A DNA stretch of 44,042 bases from DATJYV01 sp035499415 (GTDB lineage: Bacteria > Bacteroidota > Ignavibacteria > UBA10030), in contig DATJYV010000061.1 in the NCBI GenBank assembly GCA_035499415.1, positions 1 to 44,042 of the forward strand, in the 5' to 3' direction. A model generated the notes under the pieces. It ran no database searches and was not told the origin of the DNA. It worked only from the letters and a program-made list of their open reading frames with translations. Positions 8,693-17,210 of this stretch are shown piece after piece. Within the stretch, counting starts at the first letter, position 1. Each line of letters begins with the position of its first letter. Both the position numbers and the translations under genes were made by a program.

Positions 8693-9787
8693 TCAGTCCC
8701 CGAACTCCGTCCCCACCGCGCGCGCGGCGAGGATGAGCTGGGAGTCCGGCGGCACGGTTCGCAGCTTCAGGATTGCCTCCTTCACCGGCACGGCGGTCAC
8801 GTCTGTCCCGCGAAGAGCGACCATGTAGCCGAATTTCCCCTCCGAAGCCAGCTGGAGCGCCATCGATCCGAATTTTGTCGCGAGGATTCTGTCAAACGGC
8901 GTCGGGCTTCCGCCGCGCTGGACATGCCCCAGGACTGCGACGCGCGTTTCGAGGCCCGTCTCCTCGGTGATCTTCTTTCCCACCAGCTCGCCGACGCCGC
9001 CGAGCCGAATCGGGTCGGTCCGTTTTGCATCCTGCTCCTTGACCACAAGGCCTCCTTCGGCCGGCTTGCTTCCTTCCGCAACGCAGACGATGCTGAACCG
9101 GGAGCCGTGTTTGCCCCGCTTGAGAACGTGGTCGAATACTTTCTGCCAAATGAACGGGATCTCCGGAATCAGGATGACGTCCGCTCCGCCGGCCAGCCCC
9201 GCACCGAGCGCGATCCAGCCGGCGTACCGTCCCATCACTTCCACCACCATGACGCGATGATGGGCCGAGGCCGTCGTGTGCAGGCGGTCGATCGCTTCCG
9301 TCGCAACGCTGACCGCCGAGTCATAGCCAAACGTCATGTCGGTCGACGAGAGGTCGTTGTCGATCGTCTTCGGCACGCCGATGAAATTGAGTCCCAGCTC
9401 GGTGAATCGGTCGACGATATGCATCGTTCCATCCCCGCCAATCGCGATGAGGACGTCGAGTTTCCAGTCTTTGTAGTTACGGATTGCATTTTCGGAGTTG
9501 TCGATGATGTCGATCCCCGCGGGGGTTTCGATCGGGTACTTGAACGGATTCCCCTTGTTCGACGTGCCCAGAATGGTTCCCCCCAGATTCACAATGCCGC
9601 CGACGTCCTTCGGCGTGAGCTCATGCATCCTTCCTTCCACCAATCCTTCAAACCCGTCCTCGATGCCGACAACCGTTGCTCCGAAATACGACATCGCGGG
9701 TTTCGCGACGCTCCGGATGACCGCATTGAGACCCGGACAATCGCCGCCGCCCGTCAGAATGCCAATTCGTTTCAGCGAACCCGCCAT
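8693..9787 (-). CDS. pfkA: 6-phosphofructokinase, mixed Gly/Lys signature
   Basis: Phosphorylates fructose 6-phosphate at the committing step of glycolysis. 364 residues, group A PFK: GILTGGGDCPGLNAVIR at 9-25, GGDGT at 117-121, PKTIDND at 139-145 with the catalytic Asp, and GRYAGW. In the family the Gly of GGDG points to ATP, whereas the Lys of PKTIDND is typical of pyrophosphate enzymes and of some ATP enzymes of actinobacteria; here both occur together, so ATP is likelier but PPi is not excluded. The start ATG has an AGGA eight bases upstream. First gene of the pfkA-aat-purC run. Confidence 0.95.
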   Translation of the reverse strand: MAGSLKRIGILTGGGDCPGLNAVIRSVAKPAMSYFGATVVGIEDGFEGLVEGRMHELTPKDVGGIVNLGGTILGTSNKGNPFKYPIETPAGIDIIDNSENAIRNYKDWKLDVLIAIGGDGTMHIVDRFTELGLNFIGVPKTIDNDLSSTDMTFGYDSAVSVATEAIDRLHTTASAHHRVMVVEVMGRYAGWIALGAGLAGGADVILIPEIPFIWQKVFDHVLKRGKHGSRFSIVCVAEGSKPAEGGLVVKEQDAKRTDPIRLGGVGELVGKKITEETGLETRVAVLGHVQRGGSPTPFDRILATKFGSMALQLASEGKFGYMVALRGTDVTAVPVKEAILKLRTVPPDSQLILAARAVGTEFGD

Positions 9788-9825
9788 AAAACATTCCTGT
9801 TAATCGTTGTCGATGCTTTCGAACC

Positions 9826-9855
9826 GAAGATACGTGAATATTGTGCGGAATTCCA
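9826..9855 (-). promoter_or_regulatory. Weak candidate promoter of pfkA: TGG-N20-TATCTTC
   Basis: On the minus strand TATCTTC at 9832-9826, preceded at exactly 20 bases by TGG instead of TTG. It lies 39 bases before the pfkA ATG in a gap that also contains the terminator of the upstream membrane gene, so pfkA needs its own promoter here. Confidence 0.35.
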
Positions 9856-9980
9856 TCGAGCAACGAGACCGATGGGGGCTTCATATCCCTGCTCGATGTC
9901 TGTGGAAACCATCAAAGCAAAGGGTACCCACCTGCGATGTTTCGGCGGACTCCAACAAAGCAGATCGAGCCCGCCGGCGC

Positions 9981-10017
9981 AAAAAAAATGCCTCCCGGGT
10001 TTTCCCGCGAGAGGCAT
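9981..10017 (-). terminator. Intrinsic terminator after the duplicated membrane protein
   Basis: Read on the minus strand: ATGCCTC pairs with GAGGCAT, extended by a GGG/CCC pairing around an AAAA loop with a small bulge, and is followed at once by eight T (9988-9981). It begins 25 bases after the stop of the membrane gene at 10042. It separates that gene from pfkA. Confidence 0.85.
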
Positions 10018-10041
10018 ATGATGTCCGTCGGGGACAGAATC

Positions 10042-10818
10042 TCAGACTGCCATTTTTTTCTCAACGCTCTCCTGGAACTTTTCACCCAGCCACGCCCCGA
10101 CCATTGAAAACAGAAATCCAAGCGCGAGCCCGGAGACCACATAACTCGCGGGCACGTGGAGCTTGACGATGAATTCGACAAAAACCCAGTCGAGGACGAC
10201 CGCAAAAACCCCCGCGAGCGCGGGCTCCTTGATGGTGACCCCGGGGGATTTGTATCCGACGACGAATCCTGTGACAACGAAGCTGACGAGAAATGCCACG
10301 AGGATGAGGTTGAGGTTGATCTGGAACGCCGGGGCAAGGAGAAACACGAAGAGGGCGTTCAGCGCAAATCCAATCACGACGCCGCTGATGACCCACTTCC
10401 ATTGAAACCGGGTCGAGACGGCTTCGGTGGCGCTGTCCTCATCCCCCTGGAGCTTTTCCCCAACCCACCCGCCTGCCCAGGAAAAGAAGATTCCAAGGAC
10501 GAGAAGCAGGACATTCGTCGTCGCCGACTGCTTTATTTCCGAAGCTCCGGTCGCGTACAGGAAAGCGAGCATGAGCACCATGACGATCATACCGCCGACC
10601 GCGGGCTCATTGATCGTGACGCCGGGCGAGAAGTAGGCGACGATCGCCCCCGTTGCCGCGAAGCCGACCATCATGATGAGCGCCTGAATTTCCATGCTAT
10701 GGAACGTTTTCGAGACGATCGAATACGAAGCACCGACGATGATGAGCCCCACGACAACCGCGATCACCACCCATTTCCATTCAATCTTGAGCATTTGTTT
10801 GGGGGCATCGTTCGACAT
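10042..10818 (-). CDS. Membrane protein made of two tandem four-helix repeats
   Basis: 258-residue inner-membrane protein with about eight hydrophobic segments, which I cannot place in a named family. It is an internal duplication with an offset of about 126 residues. EWKWV at 13-17 matches QWKWV at 139-143; the loop SPGVTINEPA at 64-73 matches SPGVTIKEPA at 191-200; GGWVGEKLQG at 116-125 matches GAWLGEKFQE at 241-250. The two halves are joined by a charged linker (GDEDSATEA, about 125-134). The near-identical SPGVTI-EPA loop in both halves is probably functional. Strong ribosome site GGGAGGA before the ATG, its own candidate promoter and terminator: a single-gene unit. No transport substrate can be inferred. 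Confidence 0.8.
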   Translation of the reverse strand: MSNDAPKQMLKIEWKWVVIAVVVGLIIVGASYSIVSKTFHSMEIQALIMMVGFAATGAIVAYFSPGVTINEPAVGGMIVMVLMLAFLYATGASEIKQSATTNVLLLVLGIFFSWAGGWVGEKLQGDEDSATEAVSTRFQWKWVISGVVIGFALNALFVFLLAPAFQINLNLILVAFLVSFVVTGFVVGYKSPGVTIKEPALAGVFAVVLDWVFVEFIVKLHVPASYVVSGLALGFLFSMVGAWLGEKFQESVEKKMAV

Positions 10819-10870
10819 TGAGTCCTCCCTCAGAGGTAGGTTATTGGAGAATGGCCGATAAAACCGTGAA

Positions 10871-10900
10871 GAATATTGGAAAATCCGACTGGAAAATCAA
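10871..10900 (-). promoter_or_regulatory. Candidate promoter of the duplicated membrane protein: TTG-N20-AATATTC
   Basis: On the minus strand TTG (10900-10898, overlapping the rmuC stop), a 20-base spacer and AATATTC (10877-10871), one mismatch from TAnnTT. It lies 53 bases before the start of the membrane gene. Confidence 0.4.
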
Positions 10901-12021
10901 GCGATTCGTTCGTGCGGACCGCCCGGACCTTCGATCTGCCTCGGCTTGCCGGAAGACTCGGGAAGGCTTTGCACCGATTTGAATTTTTCCGAAAGCGCGC
11001 CGAGCTGCTTGTCCGCCTTATCGTAATTGTTTTTTGCATTGTTCAGTTGTGTCCCGAGCGTTTCGAACAGTTCCGAGAATTTTCCGAGCTCCACGCTCAG
11101 CCGCTCAAGATTCTCATAGATCACGCGGGCGCTTTGCTCGATCTGAAGCCCCCGCAGGCCGAGCTCGATGACGCGCAGGTAGGCGTAGAAGCTGTTCGGC
11201 GAAACGGGCACGACCCGGCGTTTTGTCGCATACGCGTAGAGCCCGTCTTCCTCCGCGAAGGATTCATCTTTGATGATCGTCTCGTAATAGATGTTCTCGG
11301 CCGGAATGTACATCAGCGCGAAGTCGAACGTCCCCTCGTCGGGCAGGATGTACTTGTCCGCGATCGCGTCGATGTGTTTGCGCACATCGGCGCGGAACAG
11401 GCGTGCCGCAGTCTTCTTCTCCGCCTCCGACTTTGCATCCACCATTTTCCGGAAATTCTCGAGAGGGAATTTCGAATCCACAGGCACCATGCGGCCTTCG
11501 GTGATGATCACGGCATCCACGGTATGGCCGTTCCGGAACGTATACTGCATGCGCACAGCATTGGCGGACAGGACCTGGCGAAGAAGGTTCTCCAGAAGGA
11601 GTTCTCCCAATCCGCCGCGGAGCTTGGGCGCTTTCAGCATCTCTTCGAGCTTGGAAACACTCTGGCCCAGCTCGCGGATCTCCTGCGTCGCCTTGCCGAG
11701 CTCTCCCAATTTATTCTGCACCTCGCCGATGACCTTTGCGGCATTATCGAGGCGCGTGCCGACCTGCCCCGTGTTATTCTGGAGCTGTTGCGTGACGCTC
11801 GAAAGCTGTTGATTGATCGTGTGCGTGGTCGTATCGCGAAGCTGGTTGAGCGCGACCGTCGCATTCTGCAAATGTTCGCGCATGTCCCCCCGGAGGGCAT
11901 CGATCTGCTGCTGGACCAGGAGCGATGATTCCGTCCCCGGACGCTGCCTCAGCATCTGGGTCAGGACGACGCCGACCATGGCGATCAGCACAACCAGAAG
12001 GATGAGAAGGGTCACGGTCAT
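10897..12021 (-). CDS. rmuC: RmuC-domain DNA recombination protein
   Basis: 374 residues. One N-terminal membrane segment (residues about 3-24), a long coiled-coil region (about 40-140, rich in Gln, Leu and Asn), then the RmuC nuclease-like domain with NGHTVDAVIITEGRMVPVDSKFPLENF and a conserved DEGTFDFALMYIPAENIYYE stretch. RmuC proteins limit rearrangements at inverted repeats in E. coli; the domain is related to the PD-(D/E)xK fold, and the D-VDSKFP segment fits its active site. It is separated by 6 bases from the acyltransferase gene and is the last gene of the long minus-strand run from rpmE/nagB. Confidence 0.92.
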   Translation of the reverse strand: MTVTLLILLVVLIAMVGVVLTQMLRQRPGTESSLLVQQQIDALRGDMREHLQNATVALNQLRDTTTHTINQQLSSVTQQLQNNTGQVGTRLDNAAKVIGEVQNKLGELGKATQEIRELGQSVSKLEEMLKAPKLRGGLGELLLENLLRQVLSANAVRMQYTFRNGHTVDAVIITEGRMVPVDSKFPLENFRKMVDAKSEAEKKTAARLFRADVRKHIDAIADKYILPDEGTFDFALMYIPAENIYYETIIKDESFAEEDGLYAYATKRRVVPVSPNSFYAYLRVIELGLRGLQIEQSARVIYENLERLSVELGKFSELFETLGTQLNNAKNNYDKADKQLGALSEKFKSVQSLPESSGKPRQIEGPGGPHERIA

Positions 12022-12027
12022 GAAATT

Positions 12028-13158
12028 CTATCGAGCGACAAAAACGAGAAGGATGATGCCGATCGTTGCATACGATGTGATCCTGGCCGTCCCGGGCGAA
12101 TTTCGTTTCAGCCCTCCCCAAACCTTGGCAAGCAGAACCATCAGGAGCGCGAGGAGGAGCGTTGCTCCGGCCGAGAGAGCGGGACTGAGCGAGCCGCCGT
12201 AAAGCGATGACAAGCTCCGGTCGCCGAAGAAGAGGCCGTAGATAAGGAGCAGATGAACGGTGTAGACGAGGAGCGATTCGCGGCTGATGTCGAGGACGAA
12301 GGACGTCTCCGTGTTCCGTTTGCGGGCGTAGAACCAGCAGGCCACGAGGAGGAGTTGTACAATTCCCAATCGCTCGGCAAAGAACCACGGATTCGACCGG
12401 GCATCCGGCGAGGCCGCACCGATGATGTCGTGGGGATTCGGGATGATGTGGGAGACGACGATCATCAGGACGGAGACAAGCGCCAACCGCTTGATGAACA
12501 ATTCCTCCCTCTGTTCGTTTCGGAAGCGGGTATATTGCGACGCCAGAAATCCTGCGGCGAGCATGAATCCAAGCCACGGGAACAATGGGAAGAGCGAATA
12601 GTGAGTTCCGTTGATGTACGCCGCGAGAAAAGGAGGCATGACCAGGCTAAAATCATGATCCCAGAGAAACGGCGACGCGAAGATCGTCCCAAGCGCGAGG
12701 ACGAGGAGAATGTATCCAAAAACGTCCTGCGGCCGGATGACGATCCGGAGGATGAAAAGGATGAGAAGTCCAACGGCAATGCAATGAAGCACGTCGACTT
12801 CAGCGAACCTGAGCCAGGAATCCGGCGTCGATTCGCGGAGCATGCGCGACAGAGGGAATGATGGCAGATGGAGAAAGTAGCCGGTACCGAGAATCAAGAC
12901 GATCCTGCCGAGCTGTTTCCAGAAAACCGCGCCGAAGGTACGGAATGCTTCGAGCTTTCGCTCGCCCACGATCACGAACACAAATCCGGCGATGAAGATA
13001 AATGAGGGGGCGACAAGGCCGTTGACGTAATTCAGGACTCCGAACCATTCCTGCCCGCGGCAGGAAGTTTGCATAAACGCGTTGAAGACGTGGACTTCGA
13101 CCATGACGAGCGTCGCCCAACCGCGCAGCAGGTCAAGAAAGACGAGCCGGCCCTTCAT
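12028..13158 (-). CDS. Membrane acyltransferase, DUF1624/heparan-glucosaminide N-acetyltransferase-like
   Basis: 376 residues with about ten hydrophobic helices. The start RLVFLDLLRGWATLVMVEVHVFNAF is the characteristic first helix of the DUF1624/YeiB-like branch, and a His follows in that helix, as in HGSNAT-type enzymes. Conserved features include the loop APSFIFIAGFVF and the late helix RESLLVYTVHLLLIY. Members are thought to move acetyl groups across the membrane to sugars, but the substrate here is unknown. Tight spacing (16 bases after kbl, 6 before rmuC) indicates co-transcription rather than related function. Confidence 0.75.
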   Translation of the reverse strand: MKGRLVFLDLLRGWATLVMVEVHVFNAFMQTSCRGQEWFGVLNYVNGLVAPSFIFIAGFVFVIVGERKLEAFRTFGAVFWKQLGRIVLILGTGYFLHLPSFPLSRMLRESTPDSWLRFAEVDVLHCIAVGLLILFILRIVIRPQDVFGYILLVLALGTIFASPFLWDHDFSLVMPPFLAAYINGTHYSLFPLFPWLGFMLAAGFLASQYTRFRNEQREELFIKRLALVSVLMIVVSHIIPNPHDIIGAASPDARSNPWFFAERLGIVQLLLVACWFYARKRNTETSFVLDISRESLLVYTVHLLLIYGLFFGDRSLSSLYGGSLSPALSAGATLLLALLMVLLAKVWGGLKRNSPGTARITSYATIGIILLVFVAR

Positions 13159-13174
13159 CGCGCGAATCCGCGCG

Positions 13175-14389
13175 TCAAATGATGCCCTTGCGTCTGCCGA
13201 CGGCCTCGAACGCTTCGAGTGTCCGGTCGATGTCTTTTCTCGTCAGGGCGGCGGAAATCTGGGCCCGAAGCCGGGCTTCTCCCTTCGGTACGACCGGGAA
13301 CCAGAGCCCTTTAATGTAGACCCCCGCTTTCAGGAGCGCAGCACTCATATCCTGCGCGACATTCGCATCGCCCAGCATGATAGGAACGATGGGATGCCGG
13401 CCGTCGATGATCCGGAAGCCGAGGGATTTTATCTCGTGTCGGAAGTATTCCGTGTTTTCATGCAGGCGGCGGACGATCGATTTATCGCGTGCAAGAAGGT
13501 CGAACGCGGCGCTTGTTGCAAAGACGATTGCCGGCGGTAGCGAGTTCGAGAAGACATACGTCCGCGCCTTCTGCCGGAGATATTCGACCATCGTTTTCGT
13601 TCCGCTCACGTACCCTCCCGCCGCGCCGCCAATGGCTTTGCCCAGGGTCCCGACGAGGACGTCCACGTCTCCGAAGACGCCGCATTCCTCCGGCGAGCCA
13701 CGACCGGTCTTCCCCGAGACACCGACGCCGTGCGCATCGTCCACGAATAAGGTCGCGCCATACGCCCGCGCCAGCTCCACCAGCCGGGCAAGCGGAGCAG
13801 TGTCCCCCTCCATGCTGAAGACGCCGTCGGTCGCAATGATGCGCAGCCGGAAACTCTTCCCCTTGTCGGCTTCGAGGAGTCGTTCGAGGCTCGAGGCGTC
13901 CGCATGGTCGTAAATTTTCTTCTCGGTCACTTCGGGCCTGCACAACCTCTGTCCGTCGATGATGCTGGCGTGGTTCAGCCGGTCGCTGTAAATCACGTCC
14001 CGATATTCATCATTACCGAGTTTTTCATTCGTGAGTGCGGCAAAAAATCCGATGTTGGCGGCGAACGACGAGGAAAAGAGGAGCGTGTCTTCCGTCCCGA
14101 CAAACTTCGAAATCTTACGCTCAAGCTGTCGGTGGATCGTCTGGGTTCCGCAAAGAAATCGGGCGGAGGCGACGCCGTATCCGAATTTCCTGATGCCGTC
14201 GACGGCGGCCTTGCGGATGGCGGGGTGGTTCGACATGCCAAGATAATTGTTGGAGGCGAGCATGACGACCTTCTTTCCGCCGACCAGGACGACGCCCCCC
14301 TGGGCGGATTCGAGCGCCGTCTCGTACTTGAACGTCCCCGATTCCTCGAGGCGTTTCAGTTCATCGGTCAGAAGGGACGAGATTTCCAT
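13175..14389 (-). CDS. kbl: 2-amino-3-ketobutyrate CoA ligase (glycine C-acetyltransferase)
   Basis: PLP enzyme that cleaves 2-amino-3-oxobutyrate with CoA into glycine and acetyl-CoA, the second step of threonine breakdown. 404 residues, alpha-oxoamine synthase family. The PLP lysine is K251 in GTLGKAIGG; DDAHGVGVSG at 217-226 holds the ring-stacking/Asp motif; the glycine-rich YGVASARFLCGTQ loop is typical. AONS/BioF and SPT are relatives, but the adjacency to a threonine-dehydrogenase-like gene, 27 bases upstream, supports Kbl. Confidence 0.92.
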   Translation of the reverse strand: MEISSLLTDELKRLEESGTFKYETALESAQGGVVLVGGKKVVMLASNNYLGMSNHPAIRKAAVDGIRKFGYGVASARFLCGTQTIHRQLERKISKFVGTEDTLLFSSSFAANIGFFAALTNEKLGNDEYRDVIYSDRLNHASIIDGQRLCRPEVTEKKIYDHADASSLERLLEADKGKSFRLRIIATDGVFSMEGDTAPLARLVELARAYGATLFVDDAHGVGVSGKTGRGSPEECGVFGDVDVLVGTLGKAIGGAAGGYVSGTKTMVEYLRQKARTYVFSNSLPPAIVFATSAAFDLLARDKSIVRRLHENTEYFRHEIKSLGFRIIDGRHPIVPIMLGDANVAQDMSAALLKAGVYIKGLWFPVVPKGEARLRAQISAALTRKDIDRTLEAFEAVGRRKGII

Positions 14390-14416
14390 GGATCCTCTGT
14401 CGGGCAGAATCGGTGG

Positions 14417-15643
14417 TTACGGTTTGAGGAGGACTTTGTACGCGTCTCCATTCTCGATCACGGCCATGGCCTCGTCATATTTGTTGAGGGGAAATCGATG
14501 GGTGACAAATCCATTATTCACAAGCTCGCGTGCGAGTCCGCGTTTGAGAAGGAGCTCCATCTGGTCCCACGTTTGGAACACCCGCCGTCCGATGATCCCG
14601 TGGACGGTAACGCCTTTGAAGATGATGTTCTTGGCGAAATCGACTCCAAGGATGCCGGCGGGTATGCCGAGGAGGGAAAAGACGCCCCCCTTTCGCAGGA
14701 TGCGCGCCGCATCGTTATAGGCGTTATAGTTGCCGGACATCTCGTACGCCGCATCGACGCCGGTGTTGTCGGTTTCACTCCTCACCGTTTCGAAGAGAGC
14801 ACGGCGTTCATCCGCGCGCGCAACATCGAAGCAGTGGTCGGCGCCAAACCGCTTTGCGAGTGCGAACCGTCCGCTCACAAGCTTGTCGTGCGTTGCGCCG
14901 GCGTGCGACGCGTCGGTGACGTAGATTCGCCGCGCACCTGCGTGTTTTGCGATCGCGACGGCCATCAATCCCTGAACGCCGCAACCGAGGATCGCCACCG
15001 TCCGCCCTTCAACCGGTGCCGACATGACCGTGTGCGTTGCGTTGCCGAGGGCGTCCATGAAACTGATGATATCGGGAGGTATCTCGGATTGCGGGAAGAT
15101 GCGCACGTTGGATGCCGGAACTTTGACGAAGGCCGCCCAGGCGCCGTCGTCGTGGACTCCCTTGATGACGGTGTTGCGGCAGACATGGCGCTCCCCCACC
15201 CGGCACTGAGCGCACACGCCGCAGGTGACATGCATTTCGGCGGTGGCAAAAAAATCAGATTCAAGGACCTGCAGGAACCTGCGGTCTCGCCCCAGGACGC
15301 CGGGCGACCGGCGCTTTGTGAATCTGGCAACCCCACGGCCGGACTTCGATTTCTTCAGCATCAACCGGGCGAGGTGCGTTCTGGCTTTCCTGCCGGCGTC
15401 GACGATTTGACCGCTGAATTCATGGCCGACCGTAACCGGATCGGTCCTGGCCTTCAACATTTCGACGCGAAGCGACTCCTTGCACGTGTAGATACCAACA
15501 TCCGTTCCGCAGATCGCCCCGGCATGGACCTTGATGAGCACATCCTCGTCCCGCTCGACCCGCGGCTCGGGTTTTTCAAGAAACAGGAAGCCCTTGCTCC
15601 ATTCACTCCCCTCGACGGGTTTCGGCTTCGCAACGACTTTCAT
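14417..15643 (-). CDS. tdh: Zinc-dependent L-threonine 3-dehydrogenase-like, with a basic insertion
   Basis: Medium-chain dehydrogenase expected to oxidise L-threonine to 2-amino-3-oxobutyrate with NAD, feeding Kbl next door. Catalytic zinc ligands C45 (AICGTD) and H74-E75 (VGHE); structural zinc cysteines C141, C144, C147 and C155; a GCGVQG nucleotide-binding loop follows. At 408 residues it is about 60 longer than E. coli Tdh (341). The surplus is partly a segment of about 40-45 residues, roughly 85-130, rich in Lys and Arg, inserted between the conserved VGHEFSGQIVDAG and the structural zinc loop. Both sides stay in one frame and all zinc ligands are present, so it is not a broken gene. 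Confidence 0.85.
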   Translation of the reverse strand: MKVVAKPKPVEGSEWSKGFLFLEKPEPRVERDEDVLIKVHAGAICGTDVGIYTCKESLRVEMLKARTDPVTVGHEFSGQIVDAGRKARTHLARLMLKKSKSGRGVARFTKRRSPGVLGRDRRFLQVLESDFFATAEMHVTCGVCAQCRVGERHVCRNTVIKGVHDDGAWAAFVKVPASNVRIFPQSEIPPDIISFMDALGNATHTVMSAPVEGRTVAILGCGVQGLMAVAIAKHAGARRIYVTDASHAGATHDKLVSGRFALAKRFGADHCFDVARADERRALFETVRSETDNTGVDAAYEMSGNYNAYNDAARILRKGGVFSLLGIPAGILGVDFAKNIIFKGVTVHGIIGRRVFQTWDQMELLLKRGLARELVNNGFVTHRFPLNKYDEAMAVIENGDAYKVLLKP

Positions 15644-15756
15644 TGTTTTCGGTTCAAGGGAAGGATTTCACTGAACAATTCGGACAGATACAAGATGCGT
15701 CCACCGTCGAATTCAACCTGCGGCTGGCAGACCGTAACCACATGGCGGAACAGCAT
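15640..15756 (-). CDS. Possible 38-residue ORF coupled to tdh
   Basis: A short frame starting ATG at 15756, in the 138-base gap between rsmB and tdh. It ends in a TGA that overlaps the tdh ATG (ATGA), the arrangement used by coupled genes elsewhere in this window. About 63% of its third codon positions are G or C, compatible with coding. It could equally be chance: no ribosome site is evident, the frame is open upstream of the ATG, and I recognise no family. The sequence has no membrane segment or cysteine motif (one Cys). Low confidence. Confidence 0.25.
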   Translation of the reverse strand: MLFRHVVTVCQPQVEFDGGRILYLSELFSEILPLNRKQ

Positions 15757-15781
15757 ATCGGCACCATGGAATCGAACCGTA

Positions 15782-17170
15782 TCACGTCGGGCGCTTGCGC
15801 AGACGGACGGCGAACGAGCCGTCCATCGAATGCCTGTGTGGGAACGTCTCCACGAATCCGTCCGCCGTGACGAGTTCGGGAGCGATGTTGGGGTACTGCG
15901 CGTCGACCGAAAACTCCGGATGGCTGGTGAGCAATGCTTGCACGACGGCGGAGGTCTCCTCGGGCTCAAATGTACAGACGGCGTAGACGAGGATTCCGCC
16001 GGGCTTGACGAGACGGGCGGCGTTCTCGAGTATGGATTTCTGCAAGCGCGCGAGGTCGGCAATGTCTTCGGGTTCGCGGGCCCACTTCGAATCGGGCTTC
16101 TTTGCCAGAACGCCGAGGCCGGAGCAGGGAGCGTCGACGAGGATCTTATCCGCCGGAGCCGTGTCGAACGTCGAGGCATCGGCGGCAACGAATTGCACAT
16201 TCGAGATGCCGAGCCGCTGGCAGGCCTGGCGGACGAGATTCAGACGCGTTTCGTACCGATCGAGCGCGACGATCTCTCCCACGTTCTTCATCGACTCACC
16301 GATAAACGTGGTTTTGCCTCCGGGCGCGGAGCAGAGGTCGATGATTCGTTCGCCGGGCTTGGGGTCGAGCATGACAACGGGCAAGCCGGCGCTCTCATCC
16401 TGCACTGCGAAAAAGCCCTGACGGAACATTTCCGAGTTGCCGATCCCCGCCATATGACGAACGCGGACAAACGAGTCGAGGTACTTCGACCGGGAGTACT
16501 GGATCTGGTTCTTGTCGAGAAGAGAAAGAAAATAGTTGGCGTCGATCTTGAGCCGGTTCACCCGTAGGGAGAGGTCGGGGATGCGATTATTTGCCGCCAT
16601 GAGCTGGCGGGCTTCATCCTCGCCGAAACGCCCGACCCAGCGTTTTGTCATCCAGACCGGATGGGATTCGATGACCGACAGATAGCGAATTTTTTCCTCA
16701 GCCGGATCCGGGTAGCGGATATTTTCCAGGTTCCGGATGATGTTTCGCAGGATCGCATTGACGAGGTCGGCGACTTTCTGACCTCGGAGGCGTTTGATGA
16801 ACTCGACCGATTCGTTGACGGCCGCAGCATGCGGGACACGGTCGAGAAACAGGATCTGGTAGAGAGCGACGCGCAGAGCATTCCTGATGTTCGTCTCTGC
16901 CTTCGTGAAATTCCCGTGGAAGAACCCGGTCAGGACCCAGTCGAGCTTCATCTGCCAGCGGATGACCCCCGTCACGATCTCGTTCATCAATCCCTTGTCG
17001 AGCTCGTTCATCTCATCTGAACGAAGCTCGGCGTCGAGGAGCTTGTCCAGGTAGGCGTCCGAGCGCTCGATCCGGTTGAGGACCTTGACCGCCAACCCGC
17101 GCGGACCGGCGTACAGCTTGTCCTGCACCGGTTGTTCGATCGCTTCAGCCATACCGGTTCCTGCAGTCAT
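15782..17170 (-). CDS. rsmB: 16S rRNA (cytosine967-C5)-methyltransferase
   Basis: Methylates C967 of 16S rRNA with S-adenosylmethionine. 462 residues: NusB-like RNA-binding domain (about 22-155) followed by the Rossmann methyltransferase domain. SAM site IDLCSAPGGKT (about 277-287), motif IV VDAPCSG with Cys349, and motif VI YAVCTFEPEE with Cys399, the two cysteines used for catalysis and product release. The ATG at 17170 or a second at 17152 are both possible starts. It lies 40 bases after the GlmU-like gene. Confidence 0.95.
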   Translation of the reverse strand: MTAGTGMAEAIEQPVQDKLYAGPRGLAVKVLNRIERSDAYLDKLLDAELRSDEMNELDKGLMNEIVTGVIRWQMKLDWVLTGFFHGNFTKAETNIRNALRVALYQILFLDRVPHAAAVNESVEFIKRLRGQKVADLVNAILRNIIRNLENIRYPDPAEEKIRYLSVIESHPVWMTKRWVGRFGEDEARQLMAANNRIPDLSLRVNRLKIDANYFLSLLDKNQIQYSRSKYLDSFVRVRHMAGIGNSEMFRQGFFAVQDESAGLPVVMLDPKPGERIIDLCSAPGGKTTFIGESMKNVGEIVALDRYETRLNLVRQACQRLGISNVQFVAADASTFDTAPADKILVDAPCSGLGVLAKKPDSKWAREPEDIADLARLQKSILENAARLVKPGGILVYAVCTFEPEETSAVVQALLTSHPEFSVDAQYPNIAPELVTADGFVETFPHRHSMDGSFAVRLRKRPT

Positions 17171-17210
17171 GTACGGCCTCTCGTACCGCCTTCACGCAAC
17201 CTTCGACTCC

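Noticed and set aside
7961..10021. 686-residue + strand frame opposite aat and pfkA
   Set aside because: Antisense to genes with clear family motifs; Arg/Asp/His-rich composition without motifs.
14417..15643. tdh as a frameshifted pseudogene because of the inserted segment
   Set aside because: All zinc ligands and the nucleotide loop are in one frame on both sides of the insertion, with no stop.
13904..16567. 887-residue open frame on the + strand opposite kbl, tdh and rsmB
   Set aside because: It lies antisense to three genes with intact catalytic motifs and has no recognisable domain. Long antisense frames are expected in GC-rich coding DNA.
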